A stretch of DNA of 64,000 nucleotides from Streptomyces albus subsp. albus (GTDB lineage: Bacteria > Actinomycetota > Actinomycetes > Streptomycetales > Streptomycetaceae), in NCBI RefSeq assembly GCF_000725885.1, contig NZ_JODR01000017.1, positions 62,001-126,000 of the forward strand, written 5' to 3'. Position numbers and translations under genes: made by a program. Of this stretch, positions 33,047 to 42,543 are shown piece after piece. The notes below the pieces were generated by a model, which saw nothing but the letters and a program-made list of their open reading frames with translations, had not been told where the DNA came from and searched no databases. Within the stretch, counting starts at the first letter, position 1; each line of letters opens with the position of its first letter.

Positions 33047-34288
33047 ATGAGCACGGACACCGCTGCGCCCGCGAAGAAGCGGGGTTCCGGCCTGTTCCAA
33101 GGGCTGCAGAAGGTCGGCCGCAGCCTCCAGCTGCCCATCGCCGTCCTGCCCGCCGCCGGTATCCTCAACCGGCTCGGCCAGCCCGACGTCTTCGGCGACA
33201 AGGGCCTCAAGTGGCACGACGTGGCCGCGGCGTTCTCCGGGGCCGGCGGCGCCATCTTCGACAACCTGCCCCTGCTGTTCTGCATCGGCGTCGCCATCGG
33301 TTTCGCCAAGAAGTCGGACGGCTCCACCGCACTCGCCGCACTGGTCGGCTTCCTCGTCTACAAGAACGTCCTGGAGGCGTTCCCCGTCCACGAGGCGGTC
33401 GTCAAGGCCGGTGAGGACACCCCCGCGGTCTACAACGACCCCGGGGTGCTCGGCGGCGTACTGATGGGCCTGATATCCGCCGTGGTCTGGCAGCGCTTCC
33501 ACAAGACGAAGCTCGTGGACTGGCTCGGCTTCTTCAACGGCCGCCGCCTGGTGCCCATCCTGATGGCCTTCATCGGTCTGGCAGTCGGTGTGGTCTTCAC
33601 CCTGATCTGGGGCCCCATCGGGGACGCGATCACCGCGTTCGGCGAATGGATGACGGGGCTGGGCGCCACCGGCGCGGGCATCTTCGGGCTGATCAACCGC
33701 GCGCTGATCCCGGTCGGCATGCACCAGTTCCTCAACACGGTCGCCTGGTTCCAGCTGGGTGACTACAAGAACGCCGCGGGCGACGTCGTGCACGGCGACA
33801 TCGCGCGGTTCTTCGCGGGCGACCCCTCCGCCGGCCAGTTCATGACCGGTTTCTTCCCGATCATGATGTTCGGCCTGCCGGCCGCCGCCATCGCCATCGC
33901 CCACTGCGCCAAACCGCACCGCCGCAAGGCGGTCATGGGGATGATGGTCTCGCTGGCGCTGACCTCGTTCGTGACCGGCATCACCGAACCGATCGAGTTC
34001 ACCTTCATGTTCATCGCGCCGGTCCTCTACGTGGTCCACGCCATTCTGACGGCCGTCTCGATGGCGGTGACCTGGATGTTCGGCGTCCACGACGGATTCA
34101 GCTTCTCCGCCGGATTCATCGACTACGCCATCAACTGGAGCCTGGCGAGCAAACCGTGGCTGATCATCCCGATCGGACTGTGCTTCGCCGTGGTCTACTA
34201 CGCCCTCTTCCGCTTCCTGATCGTGAAGCTGGACATCAAGACCCCCGGCCGCGAGCCGGACGAAGAGGTCGAGGACCTCACCAAGTGA
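33047..34288 (+). CDS. nagE2: PTS N-acetylglucosamine-specific EIIC component (NagE2)
   Basis: 413 aa, a close paralogue of NagE1: GLQKVGRSLQLPIAVLPAAG, RALIPVGMHQFLNT, TSFVTGITEPIEFTFMF, and an identical C-terminal end pattern (LKTPGREP/IKTPGREP). In S. coelicolor NagE2 is the main GlcNAc permease (established knowledge, from memory). It has tandem dre sites, whereas nagE1 has one. It needs NagF and a IIA protein encoded elsewhere. Confidence 0.95.
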   Translation: MSTDTAAPAKKRGSGLFQGLQKVGRSLQLPIAVLPAAGILNRLGQPDVFGDKGLKWHDVAAAFSGAGGAIFDNLPLLFCIGVAIGFAKKSDGSTALAALVGFLVYKNVLEAFPVHEAVVKAGEDTPAVYNDPGVLGGVLMGLISAVVWQRFHKTKLVDWLGFFNGRRLVPILMAFIGLAVGVVFTLIWGPIGDAITAFGEWMTGLGATGAGIFGLINRALIPVGMHQFLNTVAWFQLGDYKNAAGDVVHGDIARFFAGDPSAGQFMTGFFPIMMFGLPAAAIAIAHCAKPHRRKAVMGMMVSLALTSFVTGITEPIEFTFMFIAPVLYVVHAILTAVSMAVTWMFGVHDGFSFSAGFIDYAINWSLASKPWLIIPIGLCFAVVYYALFRFLIVKLDIKTPGREPDEEVEDLTK

Positions 34289-34295
34289 GCCGGCG

Positions 34296-34329
34296 GACGG
34301 GCCGTACCGCACACGCGGTGCGGCCCGTC
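34296..34329. terminator. Terminator after nagE2
   Basis: A 15-bp inverted repeat GACGGGCCGTACCGC with its complement (one G-U pair) around ACAC, between convergent genes. Confidence 0.8.
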
Positions 34330-34351
34330 GCCGTGTCGGGCCCGGCATGCC

Positions 34352-35113
34352 TCACAGTTCGTAGACGGCACCAGGCCGGGCCAGTTCCACCGGCCCGTCG
34401 AAGACGGCCTTGGCGTCCCGCAGGTTGATCTGCGCGTCCGTCCACGGCGGCACATGGGTGAGCACCAGCCGCGAGACCCCGGCCCGCGCGGCGGTCTCCC
34501 CGGCCTCCCGGCCGTTCAGGTGCAGCCCGGGGATCTGCTCCTTGCCGTCCGTGAAGGACGCCTCGCACAGGAAGAGGTCGGCGTCCCGGGCGGCCAGCTC
34601 CAGCGCGGGGCACGGCCCGGTGTCCCCGGAGTAGGTGAGCACCTTGCCGCTGGGCACGTGCTCGACGCGGAACGCGTACGCCTCGACGGGGTGGTCGACC
34701 AGCTCGGTGCCGACCCGGAACGGGCCCGCCTCGAAGCCGCCGCGCGGCGCCAGGCTGTGGAAGGTGAAGACCTCGCTCATGGACGACTCGGACGGGGTGT
34801 CCGCGTAGGCGGTGGTCAGCCGCTGCTCGGTGCCGGGCGGACCGTGCACCGGGATGGGGGCGCAACGGCCGCCGTCGTGACGGTAGTAGCGGGCGACGAA
34901 GTACCCGCACATGTCGATGCAGTGGTCCGCGTGCAGATGGCTGAGCGCGATGGCGTCCAGGTCGTAGAGGCCGCAGTGCCGCTGGAGTTCCCCGAGCGCG
35001 CCGTTGCCCATGTCGAGCAGCAACCGGAAGCCGTCGGCCTCGACGAGATAGCTCGAACAGGCCGACTCCGTGGACGGAAACGACCCGGAACAGCCGACGA
35101 CGGTGAGCTTCAT
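34352..35113 (-). CDS. RNase Z-like metallo-beta-lactamase fold hydrolase
   Basis: 253 aa from ATG at 35113 (MKLTVVGCSGSFP). Metal ligands are in ALSHLHADHCIDM (HxHxDH), in TYSGDTGPC (Asp) and in VLTHVPPW (His). The short N-terminal strand and size match the RNase Z/phosphodiesterase branch without the tRNase Z exosite arm. It may cleave cyclic nucleotides, tRNA 3' trailers or another phosphodiester. It is single and convergent with nagE2. Confidence 0.9.
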   Translation of the reverse strand: MKLTVVGCSGSFPSTESACSSYLVEADGFRLLLDMGNGALGELQRHCGLYDLDAIALSHLHADHCIDMCGYFVARYYRHDGGRCAPIPVHGPPGTEQRLTTAYADTPSESSMSEVFTFHSLAPRGGFEAGPFRVGTELVDHPVEAYAFRVEHVPSGKVLTYSGDTGPCPALELAARDADLFLCEASFTDGKEQIPGLHLNGREAGETAARAGVSRLVLTHVPPWTDAQINLRDAKAVFDGPVELARPGAVYEL

Positions 35114-35308
35114 GGAGAGGGAACCTCCGTGGGCGGCATGCGGGACGGTCCCCATGTCGTGGACGAGGGGACTTACGAGCGTAAGCCGCACGGGTCCCGG
35201 TGGGTCCTCGCTGAGGCGTCGGTGTGGGCGGAATCACCAGCCCGGGGTAGCGTCGTTCCCCGGCGGCTCACCGCACAAACGCCCGGCGACGGCATGGAGG
35301 CGAACGGA

Positions 35309-35722
35309 GTGGACACCTTCTGGTGGCTGGCCCTCGGCCTCGTGATGCTGCTCGCCTTCGTCGCCGCCCTCGTCGACGGACGCGGCCGGCTGGGTCCCGG
35401 CGGCCGGGGCGCGGCCCGCGCCGCGCGCGCCGTCGGCCGGGACGGTGTGCCCGCCCCGCGGCCCGGCGAGATCTGGCGCACGGCCCTGCCCGACGGCACC
35501 GACGCGCTCTTCCTCGTCCTGGCCGTACGCACCGACGGTGTCCGGCTCGCCCCGCTGACCCGCAGCCCGTCCCCGGTGACCGTGCTGCCGGCCGGCTCCG
35601 GGAGCGGACCCGTCTACCTGGAGCCGGGCCCGGTCGCCGAGGCGGGACTGGCCAGGCTGCGGGAGCGGTGCGGCGAGGTGGACGCCGCCACCTGGGAGCG
35701 GGTCCGGCACCTGGCCGGATGA
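35309..35722 (+). CDS. Membrane-anchored small protein, possibly PemK/MazF-like
   Basis: 137 aa from GTG at 35309, GGAGG seven bases upstream. One N-terminal membrane helix (WWLALGLVMLLAFVAALV), an Ala/Arg/Gly linker, and a beta-rich domain starting PRPGEIWRTALPDGTDALFL. PRPGEIW is how PemK/MazF-family domains begin, but the catalytic pattern of the toxin is not obvious and there is no antitoxin gene. The toxin assignment is weak. It is convergent with cysM. Confidence 0.7.
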   Translation: MDTFWWLALGLVMLLAFVAALVDGRGRLGPGGRGAARAARAVGRDGVPAPRPGEIWRTALPDGTDALFLVLAVRTDGVRLAPLTRSPSPVTVLPAGSGSGPVYLEPGPVAEAGLARLRERCGEVDAATWERVRHLAG

Positions 35723-35762
35723 CCCGCCCCCCGCTCCCGGCCGTCCCGAAGGGCGCGGCCGG

Positions 35763-36716
<954 letters not shown>

Positions 36717-36995
36717 TCAGCGCATTCCGCCCGCGACCGCCGGCAGGATGGTCACGCTGTCGCCGTCGCTGACCTTGGTGGAGATGCCGTCGAGGAAGCG
36801 GACGTCCTCGTCGTTGAGGTAGACGTTCACGAAGCGGCGCAGCTCACCGCCGTCCACCAGCCGCTCCTGGATGCCGTTGTGCCGGCTCTCCAGGTCGGCG
36901 AAGAGCTCACCGATGGTGGCGCCCGTGCCCTCGACCGCCTTCTGGCCGTCGGTGTAGGTGCGGAGGATGGTCGGAATGCGGACCTCGATGGCCAT
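36717..36995 (-). CDS. cysO: Sulfur carrier protein CysO (MoaD/ThiS family)
   Basis: 92 aa from ATG at 36995. Ubiquitin-like beta-grasp: MAIEVRIPTILRTYTDGQ, LRRFVNVYLNDEDVRFLDG, SDGDSVTILPAVAGGMR. The family needs a C-terminal Gly-Gly that is adenylated and thiocarboxylated; here two residues (Met-Arg) follow the Gly-Gly, so a protease must trim the protein first. The JAMM peptidase encoded upstream is the obvious candidate. It is followed by cysM with a 3-bp gap. Confidence 0.95.
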   Translation of the reverse strand: MAIEVRIPTILRTYTDGQKAVEGTGATIGELFADLESRHNGIQERLVDGGELRRFVNVYLNDEDVRFLDGISTKVSDGDSVTILPAVAGGMR

Positions 36996-37105
36996 GAGAG
37001 TGCTCCTGTCGGAGAGGGAGAGTGGCTGTGCGTGGGCAGGCGGCGGGGCCGGGGCCCCGGGCCGGCCGGGGCGCGGCGGGGACGGGCGCCGCGCGGGCGC
37101 GCGCG

Positions 37106-37174
37106 TCAGGCCGGCCGACAGATCGCGCTGGCGAGGCGGCACAGATCGACGTGCAGGCGCCCCACGAGCAGCAT
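37106..37174 (-). CDS. 22-residue Cys-containing leader peptide upstream of cysO
   Basis: ATG at 37174 opens MLLVGRLHVDLCRLASAICR followed by PA and a stop. The HVDLxRxxSAxC pattern is that of small leader peptides found in front of sulfur-metabolism operons in actinomycetes. Two Cys codons (at 37141 and 37120) are placed so that cysteinyl-tRNA shortage could stall translation. The peptide ends 110 bp before cysO. The role in attenuation is inference. Confidence 0.8.
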   Translation of the reverse strand: MLLVGRLHVDLCRLASAICRPA

Positions 37175-37295
37175 GCCCGGGGTTTTGTCGAAAGCGCTCA
37201 CGTCGTGGACAACCATGGGCTCATCGTAACGATTCCCGGACAGGGAATCGGATCGCAGTTTCATGATGCGGACGATTCCGTCTCACGAACGCCGG

Positions 37296-37721
37296 TCAGT
37301 AGCTCTCTACGATCTTCACTTCCTCCTCGGTGACCTCACCGTCCACGATCCGGAACGAACGGAAGGAGAAGGGGCCTTCGTCGTTGCCGCACTCGGCGGT
37401 GGAGACGAGGACGTAGTGGGCGCCCGGCTCGTTGGCGTAGGTGACGTCGGTGCGCGAGGGGTACGCCTCGGTGGCGGTGTGCGAGTGGTAGATCACCACG
37501 GGTTCCTCGTCGCGGTCGTCCATCTCGCGGTAGAGCTTGAGCAGATCGGCCGAGTCGAACTCGTAGAACGTGGGCGAGCGTGCCGCGTTCAGCATCGGGA
37601 TGAACCGCTCCGGGCGGCCCGTGCCGGCCGGTCCGGCGATCACTCCGCACGCCTCGTCGGGGTGGTCGGCCCGGGCGTGGGCGACGATCCGGTCGTGCAG
37701 CTCTCGTGTGATGGTCAGCAT
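37296..37721 (-). CDS. mec: JAMM/MPN+ zinc peptidase Mec (CysO-cysteine peptidase)
   Basis: 141 aa from ATG at 37721 (MLTITRELHDRIVAHARADH). The catalytic Glu is in DEACGVIAG. The zinc motif HSHTATEAYPSRTD is an exact HxHx7Sx2D JAMM signature. In the known pathway Mec releases cysteine from the CysO-cysteine adduct. Here it could in addition remove the two residues after the CysO Gly-Gly. It lies upstream of the leader peptide and cysO on the same strand. Confidence 0.95.
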   Translation of the reverse strand: MLTITRELHDRIVAHARADHPDEACGVIAGPAGTGRPERFIPMLNAARSPTFYEFDSADLLKLYREMDDRDEEPVVIYHSHTATEAYPSRTDVTYANEPGAHYVLVSTAECGNDEGPFSFRSFRIVDGEVTEEEVKIVESY

Positions 37722-37735
37722 GGGGGCAAGGATAA

Positions 37736-37785
37736 GCACGCGTCCCGCGACCGCCTCGGGGTGAGGCGGCACGCGGGACGCGTGC
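37736..37785 (-). terminator. Terminator between the permease and mec genes
   Basis: A 14-bp stem GCACGCGTCCCGCG/CGCGGGACGCGTGC with a nested 7-bp stem (CCGCCTC/GAGGCGG) inside. It follows the minus-strand permease and precedes mec. Confidence 0.8.
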
Positions 37786-37818
37786 GGAAGCGGGAGCCGG
37801 CGGGGCCCGGCGGGCCCG

Positions 37819-39327
37819 TCAGGGCTGTTCGGGCTGCTTCACCGGGGCCGCGGCGGGCGTCGGCCGGGCGAAGACGTCGGGAGTGCGGGCCTTGACCACG
37901 AAGTAGGCCACGGTCAGCAGCACCGCCCAGATCGGCGCCGCGTACAGCGAGACCCGGGCGTCCTTGTCGAAGCCCATCAGCACGATCACCAGGAAGATGA
38001 ACGCCAGCGCCACGATCCCGGTGTACGGCGCCCCCGGCATCCGGAAGTCGGACCTGGGCAGCTCGCCCCGGTCGGCCTTGGCGCGGTAGCGCAGGTGGGA
38101 GAAGAGGATCATGATCCACGCCCACATGCCGGAGATCGTCGCGAAGGAGACGACGTAGTCGAACGCCTTCGACGGCCACTCGTAGTTGATCCATACACCG
38201 ATCATCATGAGCGCGGCCGAGACGGTGGTGCCTATGAACGGCAGGCCCGTCCTGGACAGCCTCGTGAAGAACTTCGGCCCCTGCCCGTTGAGCGCCAGGT
38301 CGCGGAGCATCCGGCCGGTGGAGTACATGCCGGAGTTGCAGGAGGAGAGCGCCGCGGTCAGCACCACGAAGTTGACGATGCCGGCGCCGGCCGGCAGGCC
38401 GATCTTCTGGAAGGCGGCGACGAACGGGCTGGTGCCCGGCTCGAACGCGGTCCACGAGACCACGGAGAGGATGACGATCAGCGAACCGATGTAGAAGAGC
38501 GCGATACGCCACGGCACCGTCTTGATCGCCCGCGGCAGCGCCTTCTCCGGGTTGGTCGCCTCGCCCGCCGTGACACCGACCAGCTCGACGGCCAGGAAGG
38601 AGAACATCACGATCTGGAGCGTCATCAGCGTGCCGCCGATGCCCTTGGGGAAGATCCCGTCGTGCTGGTAGAGGTTGGCGAACGACGCCGTGTCACCGGC
38701 CTGCGAGAAGCCGAGCGTGACCACGCCCAGACCGATCAGGATCATGCCGATGATCGCGGTGACCTTGACCATCGAGAACCAGAACTCCAGCTCGCCGAAG
38801 AGCTTCACGGAGATCAGGTTGATGAAATAGAGGGCGACGGTGAACACCAGCGCGGAGATCCACGGCTGGATGTCCCACCAGTAGTTCACATACGTGGCCG
38901 CCGCCGTGACTTCGGTGATGCCGGTGACGACCCAGAAGAGCCAGTACGTCCAGCCGGTCACGAATCCCCAGTAGGGGCCGAGCAGCTCGCGCGCGTACTC
39001 GGAGAACGAGCCCGAGACCGGGCGGTACATCAGCAGCTCGCCCAGTGCACGCATGATCAGGTAGATGACGGCGCCCGCGACGAGGTACGCCAGGATGATG
39101 CTGGGTCCGGCTTTGTAGATGGACTTGCCCGCGCCGAGGAAGAGTCCCGTCCCGATGGCACCGCCGATGGCGATCATCTGGATCTGCCGGCCACCGAGCC
39201 CCCGCTGATAGCCCTCGGACGAGGTGTCGCCCTGGACCGCGCCCTGAGCACCGGCCTCGCTGTTCTCTCCCCGTACACCGGGAACACGGTCCGGAGCCGG
39301 ACCGTGGTCTTCGACCTCGGAGGTCAT
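37819..39327 (-). CDS. APC-family amino acid permease (AnsP/CycA/GabP type)
   Basis: 502 aa, 12 membrane segments. The first segment QMIAIGGAIGTGLFLGAGKS is the amino-acid transporter signature; ALGELLMYRPVSGSFSEYAR and EATNPEKALPRAIKTVPWRI confirm the AAT branch. It imports a neutral amino acid with protons; asparagine, D-serine/glycine or GABA are the closest relatives. The hydrophilic first 45 residues are rich in Asp, Glu and Gly. It lies upstream of mec but is separated by a terminator. Confidence 0.93.
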   Translation of the reverse strand: MTSEVEDHGPAPDRVPGVRGENSEAGAQGAVQGDTSSEGYQRGLGGRQIQMIAIGGAIGTGLFLGAGKSIYKAGPSIILAYLVAGAVIYLIMRALGELLMYRPVSGSFSEYARELLGPYWGFVTGWTYWLFWVVTGITEVTAAATYVNYWWDIQPWISALVFTVALYFINLISVKLFGELEFWFSMVKVTAIIGMILIGLGVVTLGFSQAGDTASFANLYQHDGIFPKGIGGTLMTLQIVMFSFLAVELVGVTAGEATNPEKALPRAIKTVPWRIALFYIGSLIVILSVVSWTAFEPGTSPFVAAFQKIGLPAGAGIVNFVVLTAALSSCNSGMYSTGRMLRDLALNGQGPKFFTRLSRTGLPFIGTTVSAALMMIGVWINYEWPSKAFDYVVSFATISGMWAWIMILFSHLRYRAKADRGELPRSDFRMPGAPYTGIVALAFIFLVIVLMGFDKDARVSLYAAPIWAVLLTVAYFVVKARTPDVFARPTPAAAPVKQPEQP

Positions 39328-39821
39328 GTGGTGCGCCTTTCTCCATTACCGATCCGGTCTGCCCGGATCGGGTTCCGATCCCCCCGGATGGAGTTGTGCG
39401 TGCCGGCGGTCGGCCGACGGTGCGCCGCGGTCGGGGCAGGGGTGGCGCCCACAAGACAGCGGATCGTGCAGGTGTACCACGGAGGACTGTCCACGACGAG
39501 TGGTACAGACCACGGATAGAAGGGGCAGAGAGGGACATCACACGCGGAAAATCGACCGCCGTGACCTGTTCGTTAACCGGTCTTTGCTTCCCGTTTAAAG
39601 AACACCCATAAGGCGCAGACCGGTATTCAGTGGGGCATCTTCATTCCGGATTTTTCCGTTCCGGCGCTTCCCGCTCCGGCTCTTCCTCGTCCGCCTCCTT
39701 TCCCGTCCTCTTTCCCGTCTTCCTTCTCGATCTTCCTTCTCGATCTTCCTTCCCGGTCTTCCTTCTCCGTCTTCTCGTCGGATCCCTCGTCGCGCCGCCC
39801 GGGCCGGGCCGGCACCGTCCT
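39328..39821. other. Intergenic region upstream of the permease
   Basis: 494 bp. The first half contains the permease promoter region, with a relatively AT-rich stretch near 39545-39610. The second half is a C/T-rich tract (separate entry). I see no gene. Confidence 0.5.
39655..39780. repeat. Pyrimidine-rich tract with short direct repeats
   Basis: About 125 bp is strongly C+T on the plus strand, built of CTTCCTTCTCGAT-like units (two perfect copies near 39720-39750) and TCCTCTTTCCCG. The minus strand can be read as EKEDREG-type codons, but no start, codon bias or family supports a gene. It lies just behind the DUF2017 stop codon. Confidence 0.7.
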
Positions 39822-40514
39822 TCAGGGCGTCATCGTCTCGACCAGCGTCTCCTGGAGCCCGCCCAGCCACAGATACGCCATCACCAGCGGCTTGCGCGCG
39901 TCCGAGTCCGGCAGCGAGTACAGCTCGTCGTCGTCCTCGGTCACCTCCAGCCGGGTGCCGATGGCCAGCCGCAGATCGTTGAGCGCGCCCAGCCACTGCT
40001 TGCACTCCTCGGGCCGCAGGGTGAGCACCGCGCCGCGCTCCCCCGGCGTGAGCGAGTCCAGTGCCCGCACCACCGCCAGGCCGTCCTCCCGCTTGCGGGC
40101 CCGCAGATCGTTCTCCGTGTAGCGGCGGAACTCCGCGGAGGCCGCCCGGTCCCGCTTCCTGCGCGCCTCCTCGTCGCTGCCCGGCTCCGCGCCCTCGTCC
40201 GGCCGCGCGGCCGGCCCCGGGCCGTAGGCGTCCGGGAAGAACCGGGCCAGCACCGGGTCGGAGGGCGGCTCGCTGGGGCCGTCGGAGAACGGCGGCCAGG
40301 ACACCCCCTCGATGCCCGCCAGTTCGTCGTCCGTACTGCCCACCGCGCCCTCGCCGGGCGGCGTCTCCGGGTGCGACCCGCCGGCGGCGGGCTCGGTGCC
40401 CGGGCCGATCAGCTCCAGCAACTGCACCGCGAGGCTGCGCAGGATGGAGATTTCCACCTCGTCCAGGGCGATGGCCGCGCCGCCGCCGTCGGCCGGCTCG
40501 AAATAGCCCGCCAT
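39822..40514 (-). CDS. DUF2017 family protein
   Basis: 230 aa. The start codon overlaps the clpS stop by one base (TGATG), so translation is coupled. Conserved blocks are EVEISILRSLAVQLLELIGP at the start and LRPEECKQWLGALNDLRLAI with MAYLWLGGLQETLVETM at the end; the middle is acidic and Pro-rich. The family is restricted to actinobacteria and nearly always sits next to clpS; its function is unknown, with a link to Clp proteolysis suggested by context. Confidence 0.93.
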   Translation of the reverse strand: MAGYFEPADGGGAAIALDEVEISILRSLAVQLLELIGPGTEPAAGGSHPETPPGEGAVGSTDDELAGIEGVSWPPFSDGPSEPPSDPVLARFFPDAYGPGPAARPDEGAEPGSDEEARRKRDRAASAEFRRYTENDLRARKREDGLAVVRALDSLTPGERGAVLTLRPEECKQWLGALNDLRLAIGTRLEVTEDDDELYSLPDSDARKPLVMAYLWLGGLQETLVETMTP

Positions 40515-40828
40515 CAGCGGTCCTGGGTGAGCGTCGCCCACAGGCCGTAGCCGTGCATGGCCTGCACATCGCGCTCCATCTCCTCGCGGGTACCGCTGGA
40601 GACGATGGCACGCCCCTTGTGATGCACGTCGAGCATCAACTTCTTCGCCTTCTCCTTCGAATAACCGAAGTACGCCTGGAACACATACGTCACATAGCTC
40701 ATGAGATTGACCGGGTCGTTGTGCACGACGGTCACCCAGGGCACATCCGGCTCCGGAACCTCGACGGGCTCCCCGGTGGTCTCCGGGCGCTCGATCTCCA
40801 TTGGGGTGGCGACACTCACATTCCCCAT
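40514..40828 (-). CDS. clpS: ATP-dependent Clp protease adaptor ClpS
   Basis: 104 aa. The N-degron pocket residues are in [20 protein letters not shown] (Asn-Asp) and [13 protein letters not shown] (His), the classic ClpS pattern. It delivers N-end-rule substrates to ClpC/ClpA-ClpP. It is followed by the coupled DUF2017 gene. Confidence 0.96.
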   Translation of the reverse strand: MGNVSVATPMEIERPETTGEPVEVPEPDVPWVTVVHNDPVNLMSYVTYVFQAYFGYSKEKAKKLMLDVHHKGRAIVSSGTREEMERDVQAMHGYGLWATLTQDR

Positions 40829-40947
40829 GCTGCCACCCGGTGCCCCGGGCCGCCCAAACAGCGGTCCGGAGGACCGTATATCGTCAGGCTGACGAGATCC
40901 GGGGTACGCTCACAGCGACAGACTCGAACACACGAGGTGACACAGCA

Positions 40948-42327
40948 GTGCTGGAATCCCCCGGGGCACAGACCCCGCACGAGAACCGGCAGGAACACGC
41001 CCGGCGGATGGAGACCGGGCTGCCGGTGTCCGTGCCCTCTACTGCGCTCTTCACCGACCAGTACGAGCTGACGATGCTCCAGGCCGCGCTGCGCGCCGGG
41101 ACCGCCGAGCGCCGCTCCGTCTTCGAGGTCTTCACCCGCAGACTGCCCGAGGGCCGCCGCTACGGCGTCGTCGCCGGCACCGGACGCGTCCTGGACGCGG
41201 TGGAGAACTTCCGCTTCGACGACCAGCTGCTCGCCTTCCTGCGCGACACCCGTGTGGTGGACGAGCCCACCCTGGAATGGCTGGCCGGCTACCGCTTCCG
41301 CGGCGACATCCTCGGCTACCCCGAGGGCGAGGTCTACTTCCCCGGCTCCCCCCTGCTGCGCGTCGAGGGCACCTTCGCCGAGTGCGTGCTGCTGGAGACC
41401 GTGATCCTCTCCATCCTCAACCACGACTCCGCCGTGGCCGCCGCCGCCTCCCGGATGGCCGTCGCCGCCGGCGGGCGCCCGCTGATCGAGATGGGCGCCC
41501 GGCGCACCCACGAACTCGGCGCCGTCGCCGCCGCCCGCGCCGCCTACGTCGGCGGCTTCGACACCACCTCCGACCTGGCCGCCGGCTTCCGCTACGGCAT
41601 CCCCACCGTCGGCACCAGCGCGCACGCCTTCACCCTGCTGCACGACACCGAGCGGGACGCCTTCCAGGCCCAGGTCGACTCCCTGGGCCGCGGCACCACC
41701 CTGCTCGTGGACACCTACGACGTCGCCGAGGCCGTCCGCACCGCCGTCGAGGTGGCCGGACCCGAGCTGGGCGCCGTCCGCATCGACTCCGGCGACCTGC
41801 TCCTGGTCGCCCACCGGGTCCGCCAGCAACTGGACGAGCTGGGCGCCACCGACACCAGGATCGTGGTCACCAGCGATCTGGACGAGTACGCCATCGCCTC
41901 CCTGGCCGCCGCGCCAGTGGACGCCTACGGCGTCGGCACCCAGCTGGTGACCGGCAGCGGCCACCCCACCGCCTCGATGGTCTACAAACTGGTCGCCCGC
42001 GCCGACTCGGATGCCCCCGACGCGCCGCTGCGCCCCGTGGCCAAGCGCTCGCTGGGCGGGAAGACCTCCATCGGCGGCGCCAAATGGGCCGCCCGCCCGC
42101 TGGACGCCGAGGGCGTCGCCGAGGCGGAGATCGTCGGCAGCGGCCCCGTGCCCGGGGAACTGGCCGACCACCTGCTCCAGGTCAAGCTCGTGGAGGGCGG
42201 CACCGTCGTCGGCCGCGAACCGCTGCAGGCCGCGCGCGAGCGGCACCGTGCCGCCGTCGCCCGGCTGCCGATGTCCGCCATGCAGCTCTCCCGCGGCGAG
42301 CCCGTACTCCCCGTCGAGCACCGGTGA
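40948..42327 (+). CDS. pncB: Nicotinate phosphoribosyltransferase
   Basis: 459 aa from GTG at 40948, GAGGTGA seven bases upstream; ATG at 41008 would give 439 aa, nearer the usual start (about 8 residues before PSTALFTDQYELTM). Family motifs include EVFTRRLPEGRRYGVVAGTG, IEMGARRTHE, GTSAHAFTLLH and VRIDSGDLLLVA. It joins nicotinate and PRPP to form nicotinate mononucleotide for NAD salvage, and pairs functionally with the nicotinamidase gene downstream. Confidence 0.95.
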   Translation: MLESPGAQTPHENRQEHARRMETGLPVSVPSTALFTDQYELTMLQAALRAGTAERRSVFEVFTRRLPEGRRYGVVAGTGRVLDAVENFRFDDQLLAFLRDTRVVDEPTLEWLAGYRFRGDILGYPEGEVYFPGSPLLRVEGTFAECVLLETVILSILNHDSAVAAAASRMAVAAGGRPLIEMGARRTHELGAVAAARAAYVGGFDTTSDLAAGFRYGIPTVGTSAHAFTLLHDTERDAFQAQVDSLGRGTTLLVDTYDVAEAVRTAVEVAGPELGAVRIDSGDLLLVAHRVRQQLDELGATDTRIVVTSDLDEYAIASLAAAPVDAYGVGTQLVTGSGHPTASMVYKLVARADSDAPDAPLRPVAKRSLGGKTSIGGAKWAARPLDAEGVAEAEIVGSGPVPGELADHLLQVKLVEGGTVVGREPLQAARERHRAAVARLPMSAMQLSRGEPVLPVEHR

Positions 42328-42543
42328 ACCGGCCGCGCCCCGGCGTCCGGCCGCGCGCCGCACGGCCGAATGCCGGGGCGGCCCGCGCACTGCCGTGCGA
42401 CGCCGGGAGTGTCTAGTCTCGGAAGTGACGGGCAGCGGCCCGAGGAGAACCACGGACGCGGCCCGGGTACGCCCGGGGCACGCCCGGGGCCGGTCATCCG
42501 GCCCCGCCCCACCACTCGACCCACCAGCCGAAAGGTGTGCACC

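Noticed and set aside
35309..35722. Toxin-antitoxin system
   Set aside because: Only a PemK-like PRPGEIW start, a membrane anchor, and no antitoxin gene next to it.
39627..39815. Small Lys/Glu/Arg-rich gene on the minus strand
   Set aside because: Composed of a purine repeat only, no ribosome site, no conserved feature.
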